64,000 nucleotides of DNA, taken from contig NZ_CP029189.1 of assembly GCF_008642275.1 (NCBI RefSeq), positions 7,112,001-7,176,000 of the forward strand. Reading direction: 5' to 3'. The notes beneath the pieces were generated by a model, which was not told the origin of the DNA, made no database searches, and saw nothing but the letters and a program-made list of their open reading frames with translations. Below, piece by piece: positions 44,494 through 53,617 of the stretch. This DNA is from Streptomyces venezuelae. GTDB lineage: Bacteria; Actinomycetota; Actinomycetes; Streptomycetales; Streptomycetaceae. The position numbers and the translations under genes are program-made. The stretch's first letter is position 1. Each line of letters starts with the position of its first letter.

Positions 44494-45476
44494 CGGAACC
44501 GGTCCGGGTGGATCTGCCGGGCCAGGGACTCGACGGCCGCCGGGACGCGGACACCGAGCACGGTCGACGACAGCGGAAGTACCGCGAACCGCTCGTTCCT
44601 GATCGCGGGCACGTCCCTGAGGGCAGGGTTGGAGAGGAGGAACTTCTTCTTCTCCTCGACCGGCTGGTTGCCGTAGTCGTAGATGACGATGACCTCGGGG
44701 GCGCGCTCGGCCACCTGCTCGAACGACACGTCGCCGAAGGCCTTGTCCAGGTCGGCGAAGAGGTTGACCCCGCCGGCCCGCTTGATCAGCTCGTTGCCGA
44801 TGCCCTTCCCGCCCGCGGTGAAGGCGGTCTTGTCTCCGCTGTCGTAGACGAAGAGCCTGGCCGGGGTGACGCCGGCCAGCTTGCCGTCGACCAGGTCGAG
44901 CGTGCCGTGCAGCTTGTCCACCTGCTGCTCGGCCCGGTCCGGTACGCCGAAGATCTTGGCGACGGTGCGGATCTCCTCGTCGACGGTGGCCATGGTCACC
45001 GGCCCGGCCGGGCACTCCTCGATGTTGAGATGGGTGTTGATGCCGGCCTTGCCGAGGGCCGGACGGCCGCGGCCCTCCTTCTCGTCGAAGGTGGAGCCGA
45101 ACCCGCCGTAGACGAAGTCCGGTTCGGCCGCCAGCAGGGTTTCGAAGGACGGGTACTCCTTCGACAGCACCTTCACGGAGTCGAAGGCGGCCTGGTACTC
45201 CGGCAGGATCCTGTCGTCGAGGTAGCCGGTGCCCACCATCGACTTCTCCAGGCCGAGCGCGAGCATGACCTCCGTGGCGTGCTGGTTCAGGGAGACCGCG
45301 CGCTGCGGCGGCCGCCGGTAGGTGCTCTCCACCCCGCAGTTGGACACCGTGACGGGGAATCCGGCCGCCGCGGGCCCCGAGGAGGCGGAGCCCTCCTGCG
45401 CCTTTCCGCCGCAGGCCGGGACGAGCAGTACGGCGGCGACGGTCAGGAGCGTGGACAGCGGACGCGTGCCCCTCAT
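44490..45476 (-). CDS. Periplasmic-binding-like lipoprotein of FecBCD importer
   Basis: The 328-residue lipoprotein has a signal and a lipobox with C22 (LLVPAC). The FecB/TroA-like fold follows (PPQRAVSLNQHATEVMLALGLE, VIVIYDYGNQ). It captures a chelated metal or cofactor outside the membrane and hands it to the permease. No siderophore genes lie here, and no DmdR/IdeR-type iron box was seen upstream, so the ligand is open. AGAGGA lies nine bases before the ATG. Confidence 0.85.
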   Translation of the reverse strand: MRGTRPLSTLLTVAAVLLVPACGGKAQEGSASSGPAAAGFPVTVSNCGVESTYRRPPQRAVSLNQHATEVMLALGLEKSMVGTGYLDDRILPEYQAAFDSVKVLSKEYPSFETLLAAEPDFVYGGFGSTFDEKEGRGRPALGKAGINTHLNIEECPAGPVTMATVDEEIRTVAKIFGVPDRAEQQVDKLHGTLDLVDGKLAGVTPARLFVYDSGDKTAFTAGGKGIGNELIKRAGGVNLFADLDKAFGDVSFEQVAERAPEVIVIYDYGNQPVEEKKKFLLSNPALRDVPAIRNERFAVLPLSSTVLGVRVPAAVESLARQIHPDRFR

Positions 45477-45587
45477 GTGGTGGGTCCTCTCAGCGGGTCT
45501 GTCGGGTGGTCACGGAACTTCACGAGGCGATCCGGCGCGGCCCACGGCGGGGCTCCGGCCGGGCCGGGGGCGCCGGCGGTGCATCCG

Positions 45588-46658
45588 TCAGCGGACTGCT
45601 GCCGCCGGCGCGGGGAGCGGGGTCAGGGAGGCGAACTCCAGTGGCGCGGACGGGTCGACGGACACGTTCAGCGGGGCCGGCTCCGCCCCGGAGCGGACCA
45701 GCAGGTCTCCGACGGCCGCGATCATGGCGCCGTTGTCGGTGCACAGGGTCATCGGCGGCACGCGCAGTTCGATGCCGGCCGAGGCGCACCGACGCTCCGC
45801 GAGGGCCCTGACCCGCGAGTTCGCGGCCACACCGCCGACTACGACCAGCGTCCTCACGTCGTACGCGCGGCAGGCCGCGAGCGCCTTGCGGGTCAGTACG
45901 TCCGCGACCGCCTCCTGGAGCGCGGCGGCCCCGTCGGCCACCGGCGGCTCCTCACCGCGCTGCCGGTGCTTCTCGGCCCAGCGGGCCGCGGCCGTCTTCA
46001 GCCCGGAGAAGGAGAAGGCGTACGGATCGTCCCCGGGCCGGGTCAGCGGGCGGGGGAAGGCCACGGCTTTCGGATCGCCGTCGCGGGCGGCCCGGTCGAT
46101 GGCCGGACCGCCCGGATACGGCAGGCCCAGGATCCGGGCGACCTTGTCGAAGCACTCGCCCGCCGCGTCGTCGAGGGTGTCCCCGAGGTGCAGGATCGGA
46201 TCCCGGACCAGGTCCCGGACCAGGAGGAGCGAGGTGTGGCCGCCGGAGACGATCAGGACCACGCACGGGTCGGGCAGCGGTCCGTGCTCCAGGGTGTCGG
46301 CGGCGACGTGCCCGGCCAGGTGATGGACGCCGTACAGCGGCACCCCCGCCGCGTACGCCAGCGTCTTGGCCCCGGCCAGGCCCACCTGCAAGGCGCCCGA
46401 CAGGCCGGGCCCGGTGGTGACCGACACCGCGTCGATCTGGTCCAGTCGCAGCCCGGCCTGGTCGAGGGCCTGCCGGACGACCGGGTTGAAGGAGTGCAGG
46501 TGCGCGCGGGCGGCGATCTCGGGCACGACCCCGCCGAAACGGGCGTGTTCGTCCATGCTCGAAGCCACCACGTGCGCCAGCAGCCTGCCGTCCCGCACGA
46601 TGCCCGCGCCGGTCTCGTCGCACGACGACTCGATCCCCAGCACCACTGGTCCGCTCAC
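45588..46658 (-). CDS. tsaD: TsaD-family tRNA threonylcarbamoyl transferase
   Basis: The 356-residue protein is a full-length TsaD. It opens with [15 protein letters not shown] and has metal ligands H113 and H117 (HHLAGH), SGGHTSLL and the C-terminal [12 protein letters not shown] with TDNGAM. TsaD transfers threonylcarbamoyl to A37 of ANN-decoding tRNAs, together with TsaB and TsaE. In streptomycetes the usual copy lies with alr, tsaE, tsaB and rimI; none is here, so this may be a second copy. The start is probably GTG or ATG near 46658. Confidence 0.88.
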   Translation of the reverse strand: MSGPVVLGIESSCDETGAGIVRDGRLLAHVVASSMDEHARFGGVVPEIAARAHLHSFNPVVRQALDQAGLRLDQIDAVSVTTGPGLSGALQVGLAGAKTLAYAAGVPLYGVHHLAGHVAADTLEHGPLPDPCVVLIVSGGHTSLLLVRDLVRDPILHLGDTLDDAAGECFDKVARILGLPYPGGPAIDRAARDGDPKAVAFPRPLTRPGDDPYAFSFSGLKTAAARWAEKHRQRGEEPPVADGAAALQEAVADVLTRKALAACRAYDVRTLVVVGGVAANSRVRALAERRCASAGIELRVPPMTLCTDNGAMIAAVGDLLVRSGAEPAPLNVSVDPSAPLEFASLTPLPAPAAAVR

Positions 46659-47188
46659 TGCTGTCCACCTTTTCTGCGCAACACCCGCAACTGCGAACTA
46701 TATGCAATAAAGCGGAGGCGGGTCCGGCCGGGGGAGTGCCCCCGGCCGGCCCCACGGGCGTCATAGGGGCGAAGTGGGTGGAGCCGCGGCCGGTCTCCGG
46801 GCGCAGACGCGTGGCGAGCTGGAGGGCGAGGTGGAGGGCGAGCCGGCACCGGAACCGCTCGCCCACACCGGCGCGGACGGGGCGGGTCCGGGCGGAGCCG
46901 GCGCGGCCGGCCAGGTTCTTCGTCGGCCGCCCGTGGCCCGGGCAGTGACGCCGGAAAACTGAACACAAGTGGTCAGATTGCATCCAAACTCGCACAGTCG
47001 ATGCCGCGCGTGAGGGGAACTGCGTAGTTTTGGTCTTGGTTGCGGTGAGCTCACATGTCACCCGGCCCGGGAAGGTCACTCACTGGGGAGGGGGCCTGTC
47101 TTGTCCTCGGGTCCGGCGTCCGGCGGAGTGTCGCGGCGCTGACCGGCTGGCGAGGGACGGCCCATCAGTGCGAACTAAGGGGTAGCTC
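46659..47188. other. 530-bp spacer between tsaD and small gene
   Basis: No gene with normal codon usage was found. Near 46690-46710 an AT-rich patch lies upstream of tsaD and contains TATAGT on the minus strand, a possible -10. A second lower-GC patch at 46960-47050 probably carries the promoter of the gene at 47189. The middle part is GC-rich and may be a gene remnant. Confidence 0.5.
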
Positions 47189-47488
47189 ATGCCTGACATC
47201 GATCTCGGACTCGCGACGGACTGGGAAGAGGGCGACAGCCACGGCCGCGTCAAGCTGCGGCAGAACCAGGTCTACCCGACCTCGCCCAAGAAGGACGTGC
47301 TCATCAGCTCGCCGGTGAGCATCGAACTGTCCGTGAACACGAACTTCTCCACCAGTCAGGAAGCGGACAAGATCTACTTCACCACCCACCACGGCAACCA
47401 GAAGAAGATCATCGCGGTACTCGACTCCAACGGCGATCTGCGCATCGCCGGCCGGGTGATCCCGGACCAGAAGAACCTCTCGTACTGA
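47189..47488 (+). CDS. Small conserved protein, possibly DUF6342 family
   Basis: The 99-residue protein has a regular polar sequence and beta-strand-like segments (DVLISSPVSIELSVNTNFSTS, KIYFTTHHGNQKKIIAVLD). No signal, helix bundle or metal motif is visible. I recall similar streptomycete proteins labelled DUF6342, but that assignment is from memory. AAGGGG lies six bases before the ATG. Codon usage is less GC-extreme than that of the neighbours, with more Lys and Asn. Confidence 0.65.
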   Translation: MPDIDLGLATDWEEGDSHGRVKLRQNQVYPTSPKKDVLISSPVSIELSVNTNFSTSQEADKIYFTTHHGNQKKIIAVLDSNGDLRIAGRVIPDQKNLSY

Positions 47489-47553
47489 CCCGCGCGGCCG
47501 GTACCTCCCTGGTGAGTTCCGGCCGGACACGGGCAGCGTCACCGCCGTACGAG

Positions 47554-47589
47554 GAGGGGCCCGCCGACCGAGTGGTCAGCGGGCCCCTC
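47554..47589. terminator. Terminator between convergent genes
   Basis: An 11-bp stem (GAGGGGCCCGC with GCGGGCCCCTC), one mismatch and a further 4-bp stem (GACC/GGTC) close on a 4-nt loop. It separates the genes ending at 47488 and 47635. Confidence 0.8.
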
Positions 47590-47634
47590 ACGCACCCCGC
47601 ACCGCTCACGTCCCTCATCGGGCGATTGCGGCTC

Positions 47635-48225
47635 TCAGCTGAAGACGTCCAGGAGGTCCGGCCAGGAGCCGTCGCCGGCTTCGCCGGAGCGGGCCCGCAT
47701 CGGGAGCGGATCCGGGTAGGCCTCCGCCGCTGCGCGTGCGCGTACGATGTCCGGTCCGCCGCACGCAGCGACCGCGAAGGCGCCGAAAACCCCGGCGAAC
47801 GCCGCCGGGTCGCGGAACTCCACGCCGTACGCCCGGCCGTCCCGCAGCGGCACCCACACCACCCGGTCGGACCGTCGCCACTCCGGCACCGGCTGGTCGT
47901 CGGCGGTCGACCGCCCCTCCAGCCACAGCCGCGCCACGTGCAGCAGGTTCACCTTCTCCATCGGCAGCCGTCGGCGCCGTACCCGCAGTTCACGCGCCGT
48001 CAGCGAGACCTTCTGGTCCTTCCTCGGGTACCAGACCACGCCGATCCCGAAAGTCGCCCAGAGCAGGATCCCGATCATCGGCCAGGTCACGGCGTCCCCC
48101 CACGACCGGATCAGCCCGCCGTCCAGCAGGTACACGGCCCCGAACACCAGCACCCACTTCGCGGTCATCCGCCAGAACCCGCTGCCCTGCCGGTACAGGA
48201 CCCGCCGTTTCCCCGTCATCGCCAT
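47635..48225 (-). CDS. PH-domain-like small membrane protein
   Basis: The 196-residue protein has two adjacent membrane helices (about residues 19-62). A short soluble part follows that looks like a bacterial PH-like fold (VSLTARELRVRRRRLPMEKV, RVVWVPLRDGRAYGVEFRDPAAFAGVF). It has no known partner. The function is unknown. Confidence 0.65.
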   Translation of the reverse strand: MAMTGKRRVLYRQGSGFWRMTAKWVLVFGAVYLLDGGLIRSWGDAVTWPMIGILLWATFGIGVVWYPRKDQKVSLTARELRVRRRRLPMEKVNLLHVARLWLEGRSTADDQPVPEWRRSDRVVWVPLRDGRAYGVEFRDPAAFAGVFGAFAVAACGGPDIVRARAAAEAYPDPLPMRARSGEAGDGSWPDLLDVFS

Positions 48226-48353
48226 GCCCGCACGCTATCCGCACCCCGGCACCGCACGGCAGGCGCCCTCGCGAACGCGACGGGCACCGGATCTCCGAGC
48301 GCCGGGGGCGGCTCCAGCACGACTGCCGACGGTCCACGAGCCCGGCGCAGGCT

Positions 48354-49793
48354 TCAGCGGTCCGCGACCACCGGGTACGGCACGTGGGTGCGCAGGTCGG
48401 GATCCACGGAGAGGATCCCGCCGGCCGGGGGACGAGCCCGTTGGGCGCAGTCCCGGCGTTCACAGATCCGGCAGCCCAGTCCGATGGGGGTGGCGGCGCG
48501 GGGCTCGTGCAGGGCGACGCCCTCCGCGTAGACCAGCCGCGGGGCGTGGCGCAGCTCGCAGCCCAGGGCGACGGCGAAGTCGGCCCGGGGCGCGTGGTGG
48601 CCGAACCCGCCGCGGCTGACCGTGCAGGCGATCCAGAAGTACTTCTTCCCGTCGGGCATCTCGGCGACCTGGGTGAGGACGCGGCCGGGGGAGGAGAAGG
48701 CACCGTAGACGGTCCACAGCGGGCAGGTGCCGCCCAGCCGGGAGAAGTGGAAGTCGGTGGCGGACTGGCGCTTGGAGATGTTGCCCGCGCGGTCCGCCCG
48801 CAGGAAGGAGAAGGGGACTCCCCGGTTCCCGGTGCGCTGGAGGGTGGACAGCCGGTGGCAGACCGTCTCGAAGCCGACGCCGAACCGCGCCTGCAACAGC
48901 TCGATGTCGTAGCGGAGCCGTTCGGCGGCCGCGTGGAAGGCGGTGTACGGCATGAGCAGCGCGCCCGCGAAGTAGTTGGCGAGCCCGATCCGGGCGAGAC
49001 CCTCCGCCTGCGGTGAGGACAGGCCGGCCGCGAGGACCAGCCCGCTCAGCAGGGGGCCGTGCTCCAGCAGCGCGAGCTGCGTGGCCAGCTGGAAGGCGCG
49101 CTGCCCTTCGCTCAGCCAGGGGGAGAGCAGGATCAGTCCGCTGTCGGCGTCGAAGCGCCGCGCGTCGGCGGAGCGTTCGGGGCCCGCCTGGAGCACTCTG
49201 ATCCCGTGCCGGGTCGCGAGGCGGCTCGTGAGGGCGTCCGCCGCGCGGCCGACCCGGACGGGGCCGAGTGCTCCGGCGGTCTGCTCGGCCTCGGTTTCCA
49301 GGGAGGCGAAGTGGTTGTGGTGGGCGTAGAAGAAGTCCCGCACCTCGTCGTGGGGTTCGGCGGGCAGCAGGCCGGCGGTGTCCTCGGGGGAGGCCAGGGC
49401 GACGACCCGCTCGGAGACGTCCCGGTAGCGCTGGTGGAGGGCGACGAGGGCCCGGGCCACCTCGGGATGGTCACGGGCGACGTCGGCGATCTCGTCCTGC
49501 GGGACCGGGGCTCCGCACGCCTCGTCCCCGAGTGCCGTCCGCAGGTCGGTGGCCAGACGTTCCTCACCTGCCTCGGAGAAGAACTCCGGATCGACGCCGA
49601 GGACTTCGGCGATCCGCAGCAGCACGGGAGCGGTCAGCGGCCGCCGGCTGTGTTCGATCTGGTTGAGGTAGCTGGTGGACAGACCCAGGGCGCGGGCCAG
49701 TTCGACCTGGTTCATGCCCCGCTCGCGGCGCAGCCTGCGCAGTTTCGCGTGGGCGTAGATCTTTTGTCCGGCGGGCCGTTCCACGGGGATCAC
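48354..49793 (-). CDS. ScfR/PrpR-type regulator of methylcitrate cycle
   Basis: The 479-residue regulator has an XRE helix-turn-helix near the N-terminus ([27 protein letters not shown]). An IrrE/ImmA-like domain follows in the middle, then a Cys-rich C-terminal domain with [11 protein letters not shown] and GGTCPLW. The family (RamB/PrpR/ScfR) senses propionate-derived acyl-CoA and in some members carries an Fe-S cluster on such cysteines. It is divergent from prpD, its likely target. GTG 49793 has GGAGAGGAG upstream; an ATG 45 nt earlier has none. Confidence 0.85.
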   Translation of the reverse strand: MIPVERPAGQKIYAHAKLRRLRRERGMNQVELARALGLSTSYLNQIEHSRRPLTAPVLLRIAEVLGVDPEFFSEAGEERLATDLRTALGDEACGAPVPQDEIADVARDHPEVARALVALHQRYRDVSERVVALASPEDTAGLLPAEPHDEVRDFFYAHHNHFASLETEAEQTAGALGPVRVGRAADALTSRLATRHGIRVLQAGPERSADARRFDADSGLILLSPWLSEGQRAFQLATQLALLEHGPLLSGLVLAAGLSSPQAEGLARIGLANYFAGALLMPYTAFHAAAERLRYDIELLQARFGVGFETVCHRLSTLQRTGNRGVPFSFLRADRAGNISKRQSATDFHFSRLGGTCPLWTVYGAFSSPGRVLTQVAEMPDGKKYFWIACTVSRGGFGHHAPRADFAVALGCELRHAPRLVYAEGVALHEPRAATPIGLGCRICERRDCAQRARPPAGGILSVDPDLRTHVPYPVVADR

Positions 49794-49840
49794 GAGCTCC
49801 TCTCCACGTCTCCTCGCCTGTGAAATTAGCATCCGCACCT

Positions 49841-49864
49841 TTCGCAGAATTCGCGGATTCGCAG
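49841..49864. promoter_or_regulatory. Repeated TTCGC sites, candidate PrpR operator
   Basis: TTCGCAGAA, TTCGCGGA and TTCGCAG lie head to tail, overlapping an EcoRI-like palindrome GAATTC. They lie between the regulator and prpD, where a PrpR/RamB-type protein should bind. Confidence 0.55.
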
Positions 49865-50004
49865 CTCCGGCATGGACGGATTACGCAGGTTGGAGCCGTC
49901 GCGCGGGCCCTCCCGCCGGGGAAGACTCATCCGCGAACTCCCAGTCACCGCGAACCCCCGCGTCCACCCCACCGGCCACGCCACCGCACACCGCGAGGAG
50001 CCCC

Positions 50005-51525
50005 GTGATCGACCATCAGGTACGTGTCCACCCCAGCGCCGACCGACTGCCCCGCGAGGAGCAGCTCGCCTGGAAGCTGGCCGTCGTCGCCACCGGAACC
50101 CAGGACGCACCCGACCTCGATCCCGCGGCCGCGGCCACGGCGGTCGACCGGATCATCGACAACGCCGCGGTCGCCGTCGCCTCGCTGCGCCGCCGCCCGG
50201 TCGCCGTCGCCCGGGCCCAGGCGCTCGGCCACCGGACCCGTGGCGGTGCGTCGGTCTTCGGCGTCGCGGCCGGGACGCGCGTGTCTGCGGAATGGGCCGC
50301 CTGGGCCAACGGCACGGCCGTCCGCGAGCTGGACTTCCACGACACCTACCTCGCCGCCGACTACTCCCACCCCGGCGACAACCTCCCGCCCCTGCTGGCC
50401 GTGGCCCAGCGCACCGGGTGCTCCGGCGCGGACCTGCTGCGGGGCATCATCGCCGCCTACGAGATCCACGTCGCGCTGGTCAAGGGCATCTGCCTGCACG
50501 CGCACCGCATCGACCACGTCGCCCACCTCGGCGCCGCGACGGCGTGCGGCATCGGAGCGATGCTGCGGCTGGACACCGCGACCGTGTACCAGGCGGTGCA
50601 GCAGGCGGTGCACACCACCACCTCGACCCGGCAGTCGCGCAAGGGCGAGATCTCCAGCTGGAAGGCGTTCGCACCGGCCTTCGCGGGCAAGGCCGCGGTG
50701 GAAGCCGTGGACCGGGCCATGCGCGGTGAGGGATCCCCCTCGCCGATCTACGAGGGCGAGGACGGCTTCCTCGCCTGGATGCTGGACGGCCCGGACGCCT
50801 CGTACACCGTGTCACTGCCCGGGCCCGGCGAGGTGCGCCGGGCGATCCTCGACACCTACACCAAGGAACACTCCGCCGAATACCAGGCCCAGGCGGTCAT
50901 CGATCTCGCCCGCACCCTGCGCGAGAAGGCCGGCCCGCTGGAGCGGGTCCGCTCGATCGTCCTGCACACCAGCCACCACACCCACCGGGTCATCGGTTCC
51001 GGCTCCGGCGACCCGCAGAAGTACGATCCCGCCGCCGGCCGCGAGACCCTCGACCACTCGGTTCCGTACATCTTCGCCGTCGCCCTCGAAGACGGCGGAT
51101 GGCACCACGAGCGCTCCTACGTCCCCGAGCGCGCGGGGCGGCCCGCCACCGTCGCGCTGTGGAAGAAGATCTCCACCGCCGAGGATCCCGAGTGGACCCG
51201 GCGCTACCACGACCCGGACCCGGCCCGCCGGGCCTTCGGCGGCCGGGCCGTGATCACCTTCGAGGACGGCTCCGTCGTCGAGGACCAGCTCGCCGTCGCC
51301 GACGCGCACCCCGCCGGAGCCCGCCCCTTCGACCGGGCCGGCTACACCGCCAAGTTCCGCACGCTGACCGAGGGGACCGTCACCGGCGCCGCCCAGGACC
51401 GCTTCCTCCGGGCCGCGGACCGGCTGGCGGAGCTGGACACCACCGCCCTGGCCGGTCTCTTCCCCGCCGTCGACACCAACGCCGTCGCCGCCGCCGACGC
51501 CCGGCTCCCGAAGGGCCTGTTCTGA
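50005..51525 (+). CDS. prpD: 2-methylcitrate dehydratase
   Basis: The 506-residue MmgE/PrpD-family protein dehydrates 2-methylcitrate to methylaconitate in propionate breakdown. Visible family parts are [32 protein letters not shown] and [20 protein letters not shown]. The GTG at 50005 follows GAGGAG. Its TGA overlaps the ATG of the lyase gene by one base (TGATG), so the products are coupled. Confidence 0.92.
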   Translation: MIDHQVRVHPSADRLPREEQLAWKLAVVATGTQDAPDLDPAAAATAVDRIIDNAAVAVASLRRRPVAVARAQALGHRTRGGASVFGVAAGTRVSAEWAAWANGTAVRELDFHDTYLAADYSHPGDNLPPLLAVAQRTGCSGADLLRGIIAAYEIHVALVKGICLHAHRIDHVAHLGAATACGIGAMLRLDTATVYQAVQQAVHTTTSTRQSRKGEISSWKAFAPAFAGKAAVEAVDRAMRGEGSPSPIYEGEDGFLAWMLDGPDASYTVSLPGPGEVRRAILDTYTKEHSAEYQAQAVIDLARTLREKAGPLERVRSIVLHTSHHTHRVIGSGSGDPQKYDPAAGRETLDHSVPYIFAVALEDGGWHHERSYVPERAGRPATVALWKKISTAEDPEWTRRYHDPDPARRAFGGRAVITFEDGSVVEDQLAVADAHPAGARPFDRAGYTAKFRTLTEGTVTGAAQDRFLRAADRLAELDTTALAGLFPAVDTNAVAAADARLPKGLF

Positions 51526-52430
51526 TGCTCCACACGCGCACCACACCCGCGTCCCGCCGCCGCGCCTTGCGCGAACAGCTCGCCTCCGGGCGGCTGCTGA
51601 GGATCCCGGGCGCGATCAACCCGTACTCGGCCAGGCTCGTCCAGGAGACGGGATTCGACGCGGTGTACCTCTCGGGGGCCGTGCTCGCCGCAGACCTGGG
51701 CCTGCCCGACATCGGACTGACCACGTCCACCGAGATCGCCGCCCGCGCCCAGCAGATCACCCGCGTCACCGACCTGCCCGCCCTCGCCGACGCCGACACC
51801 GGCTTCGGCGAGCCGCTGAACGCCGCCCGTACCGTCCAGCTCATGGAGGACGCGGGTCTCGCCGGCCTCCACCTGGAGGACCAGGTCAACCCCAAACGGT
51901 GCGGCCACCTCGACGGCAAGGGCGTCGTGGCGCGCGAGGAGATGATCCGCCGGGTCCGCGCCGCCGCGGACGCCCGCCGCGACCCCGACTTCCTCCTCAT
52001 GGCCCGCACCGACGCACGTGCCGTCGAAGGCCTGGCCGCCGCGATCGACCGCGCCAAGGCGTACGTGGACGCGGGCGCCGACGCCGTCTTTCCCGAAGCG
52101 CTCGCGGACGAGGCCGAGTTCGAGGCCTTCCGCGAGGCCGTCGACGTGCCCCTCCTCGCGAACATGACGGAGTTCGGGAGGAGCGGACTGCTCGACGTAC
52201 GCACCCTGGAGAACCTCGGCTACAACATCGCGCTGTACCCCGTCACCCTCTTCCGCCTCGCCATGGGCGCGGTCGAGGACGGCCTGCGCACCCTCGCCGC
52301 CGAGGGCACCCAGGAGTCACTGCTGCCCCGTATGCAGACCCGCTCCCGGCTCTACGAGGTCCTCGGCTACGCGGACTACGGCGCCTTCGACTCGACCGTC
52401 GCCGACTTCACACTCCCGCCCGGCAACTGA
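51525..52430 (+). CDS. prpB: Methylisocitrate lyase
   Basis: The 301-residue protein has the isocitrate lyase-superfamily signature PKRCGHL and the metal-binding loop ADADTGFGE. It cleaves 2-methylisocitrate to pyruvate and succinate. It starts at ATG 51525 within the prpD stop, and prpC follows 22 bp later with its own GGAGG. Confidence 0.93.
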   Translation: MLHTRTTPASRRRALREQLASGRLLRIPGAINPYSARLVQETGFDAVYLSGAVLAADLGLPDIGLTTSTEIAARAQQITRVTDLPALADADTGFGEPLNAARTVQLMEDAGLAGLHLEDQVNPKRCGHLDGKGVVAREEMIRRVRAAADARRDPDFLLMARTDARAVEGLAAAIDRAKAYVDAGADAVFPEALADEAEFEAFREAVDVPLLANMTEFGRSGLLDVRTLENLGYNIALYPVTLFRLAMGAVEDGLRTLAAEGTQESLLPRMQTRSRLYEVLGYADYGAFDSTVADFTLPPGN

Positions 52431-52452
52431 CCGACCGCACCGGAGGCCACCC

Positions 52453-53589
52453 ATGACCACCACCACACCGGAGATCCACCGCGGTCTCACCGGTGTCGTC
52501 GTCGACACCACCGCCATCTCCACCGTCATCCAGGAGACCAACTCCCTCACCTACCGCGGGTACCCGGTCCAGGACCTGGCCGCCCGCTGCTCCTTCGAGG
52601 AGGTCGCCCACCTCCTGTGGTACGGCGAACTCCCGGACACCGGCCAACTGCGCGAGTTCCAGGCCCGCGAGCGCGCCCTGCGCCCCCTGGGCCGGACCAC
52701 CGCCGAACTGCTCGCCCGGCTGCCCGAGACCTGCCACCCGATGGACGTGCTGCGCACCGCCGTCAGCGTCTTCGGCTCGGAGGACCCCACCGAGGACGAC
52801 GGCAGCACCGGTGCCAACCGCGCCAAGTCCCTCGCGCTGCTCGCGAAACTGCCGGTCGTGGTGGCGGCGGACCACCGCCGCCGGCACGGGCTCCCCGCCG
52901 TCCAGCCGGAACGCTCGCTCGGATACGCCGAGAACTTCTTCCACATGTGCTTCGGCAGCGTGCCGTCCCCCGAGGTCGTCCGGTGCTTCGAGATCTCGCT
53001 CATCCTGTACGCGGAACACAGCTTCAACGCCTCGACGTTCACCGCGCGGGTCGTCACCTCCACCCTCTCCGACCTCTACAGCGCGGTCACCGCCGCCATC
53101 GGCGCCCTGAAGGGACCACTGCACGGCGGCGCCAACGAGGCCGTCATGCACATGCTGCGCGAGATCGGCGACCCCGAGCGGGCGGGGGAGTGGCTGGACG
53201 AGGCGCTGGCCGCCCGCAGGAAGATCATGGGCTTCGGGCACCGCGTCTACAAGAGCGGCGACTCCCGCGTGCCGGTCATGCAGGAAGCCGCCGACCGCCT
53301 CGTCGCCCGCACCGCCGACCCCGACGCGGCCCGCCTCGCCGCCCTGCACGCCGCGCTCCGGCACGCCATGGTCAGCCGCAAGGCAATCCATCCGAACCTC
53401 GACTATCCGGCCGCTCTGGCGTACCACCTGATGGGGTTCGACGTCCCGGCCTTCACCCCGCTCTTCGTGATGAGCCGGATCACCGGCTGGACGGCCCACA
53501 TCACCGAGCAGCTGGAGCACAACGCCCTGATCCGCCCGCTCGGCTCCTACACCGGCCCCTCCCAGCGCCCGCTCCCGGACACCCGCTAG
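52453..53589 (+). CDS. prpC: 2-methylcitrate synthase
   Basis: The 378-residue citrate-synthase-type protein carries LHGGANEAVMHML, KIMGFGHRVYKSGDSR and LDYPAALAYHLMG, with the catalytic His and Asp in the usual places. It condenses propionyl-CoA with oxaloacetate. The context with prpD and prpB supports methylcitrate over citrate synthase. GGAGG lies six bases before the ATG. No prpE follows. Confidence 0.92.
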   Translation: MTTTTPEIHRGLTGVVVDTTAISTVIQETNSLTYRGYPVQDLAARCSFEEVAHLLWYGELPDTGQLREFQARERALRPLGRTTAELLARLPETCHPMDVLRTAVSVFGSEDPTEDDGSTGANRAKSLALLAKLPVVVAADHRRRHGLPAVQPERSLGYAENFFHMCFGSVPSPEVVRCFEISLILYAEHSFNASTFTARVVTSTLSDLYSAVTAAIGALKGPLHGGANEAVMHMLREIGDPERAGEWLDEALAARRKIMGFGHRVYKSGDSRVPVMQEAADRLVARTADPDAARLAALHAALRHAMVSRKAIHPNLDYPAALAYHLMGFDVPAFTPLFVMSRITGWTAHITEQLEHNALIRPLGSYTGPSQRPLPDTR

Positions 53590-53617
53590 GCCCCCCGCGA
53601 GCCACCCGCGCGGCGCG

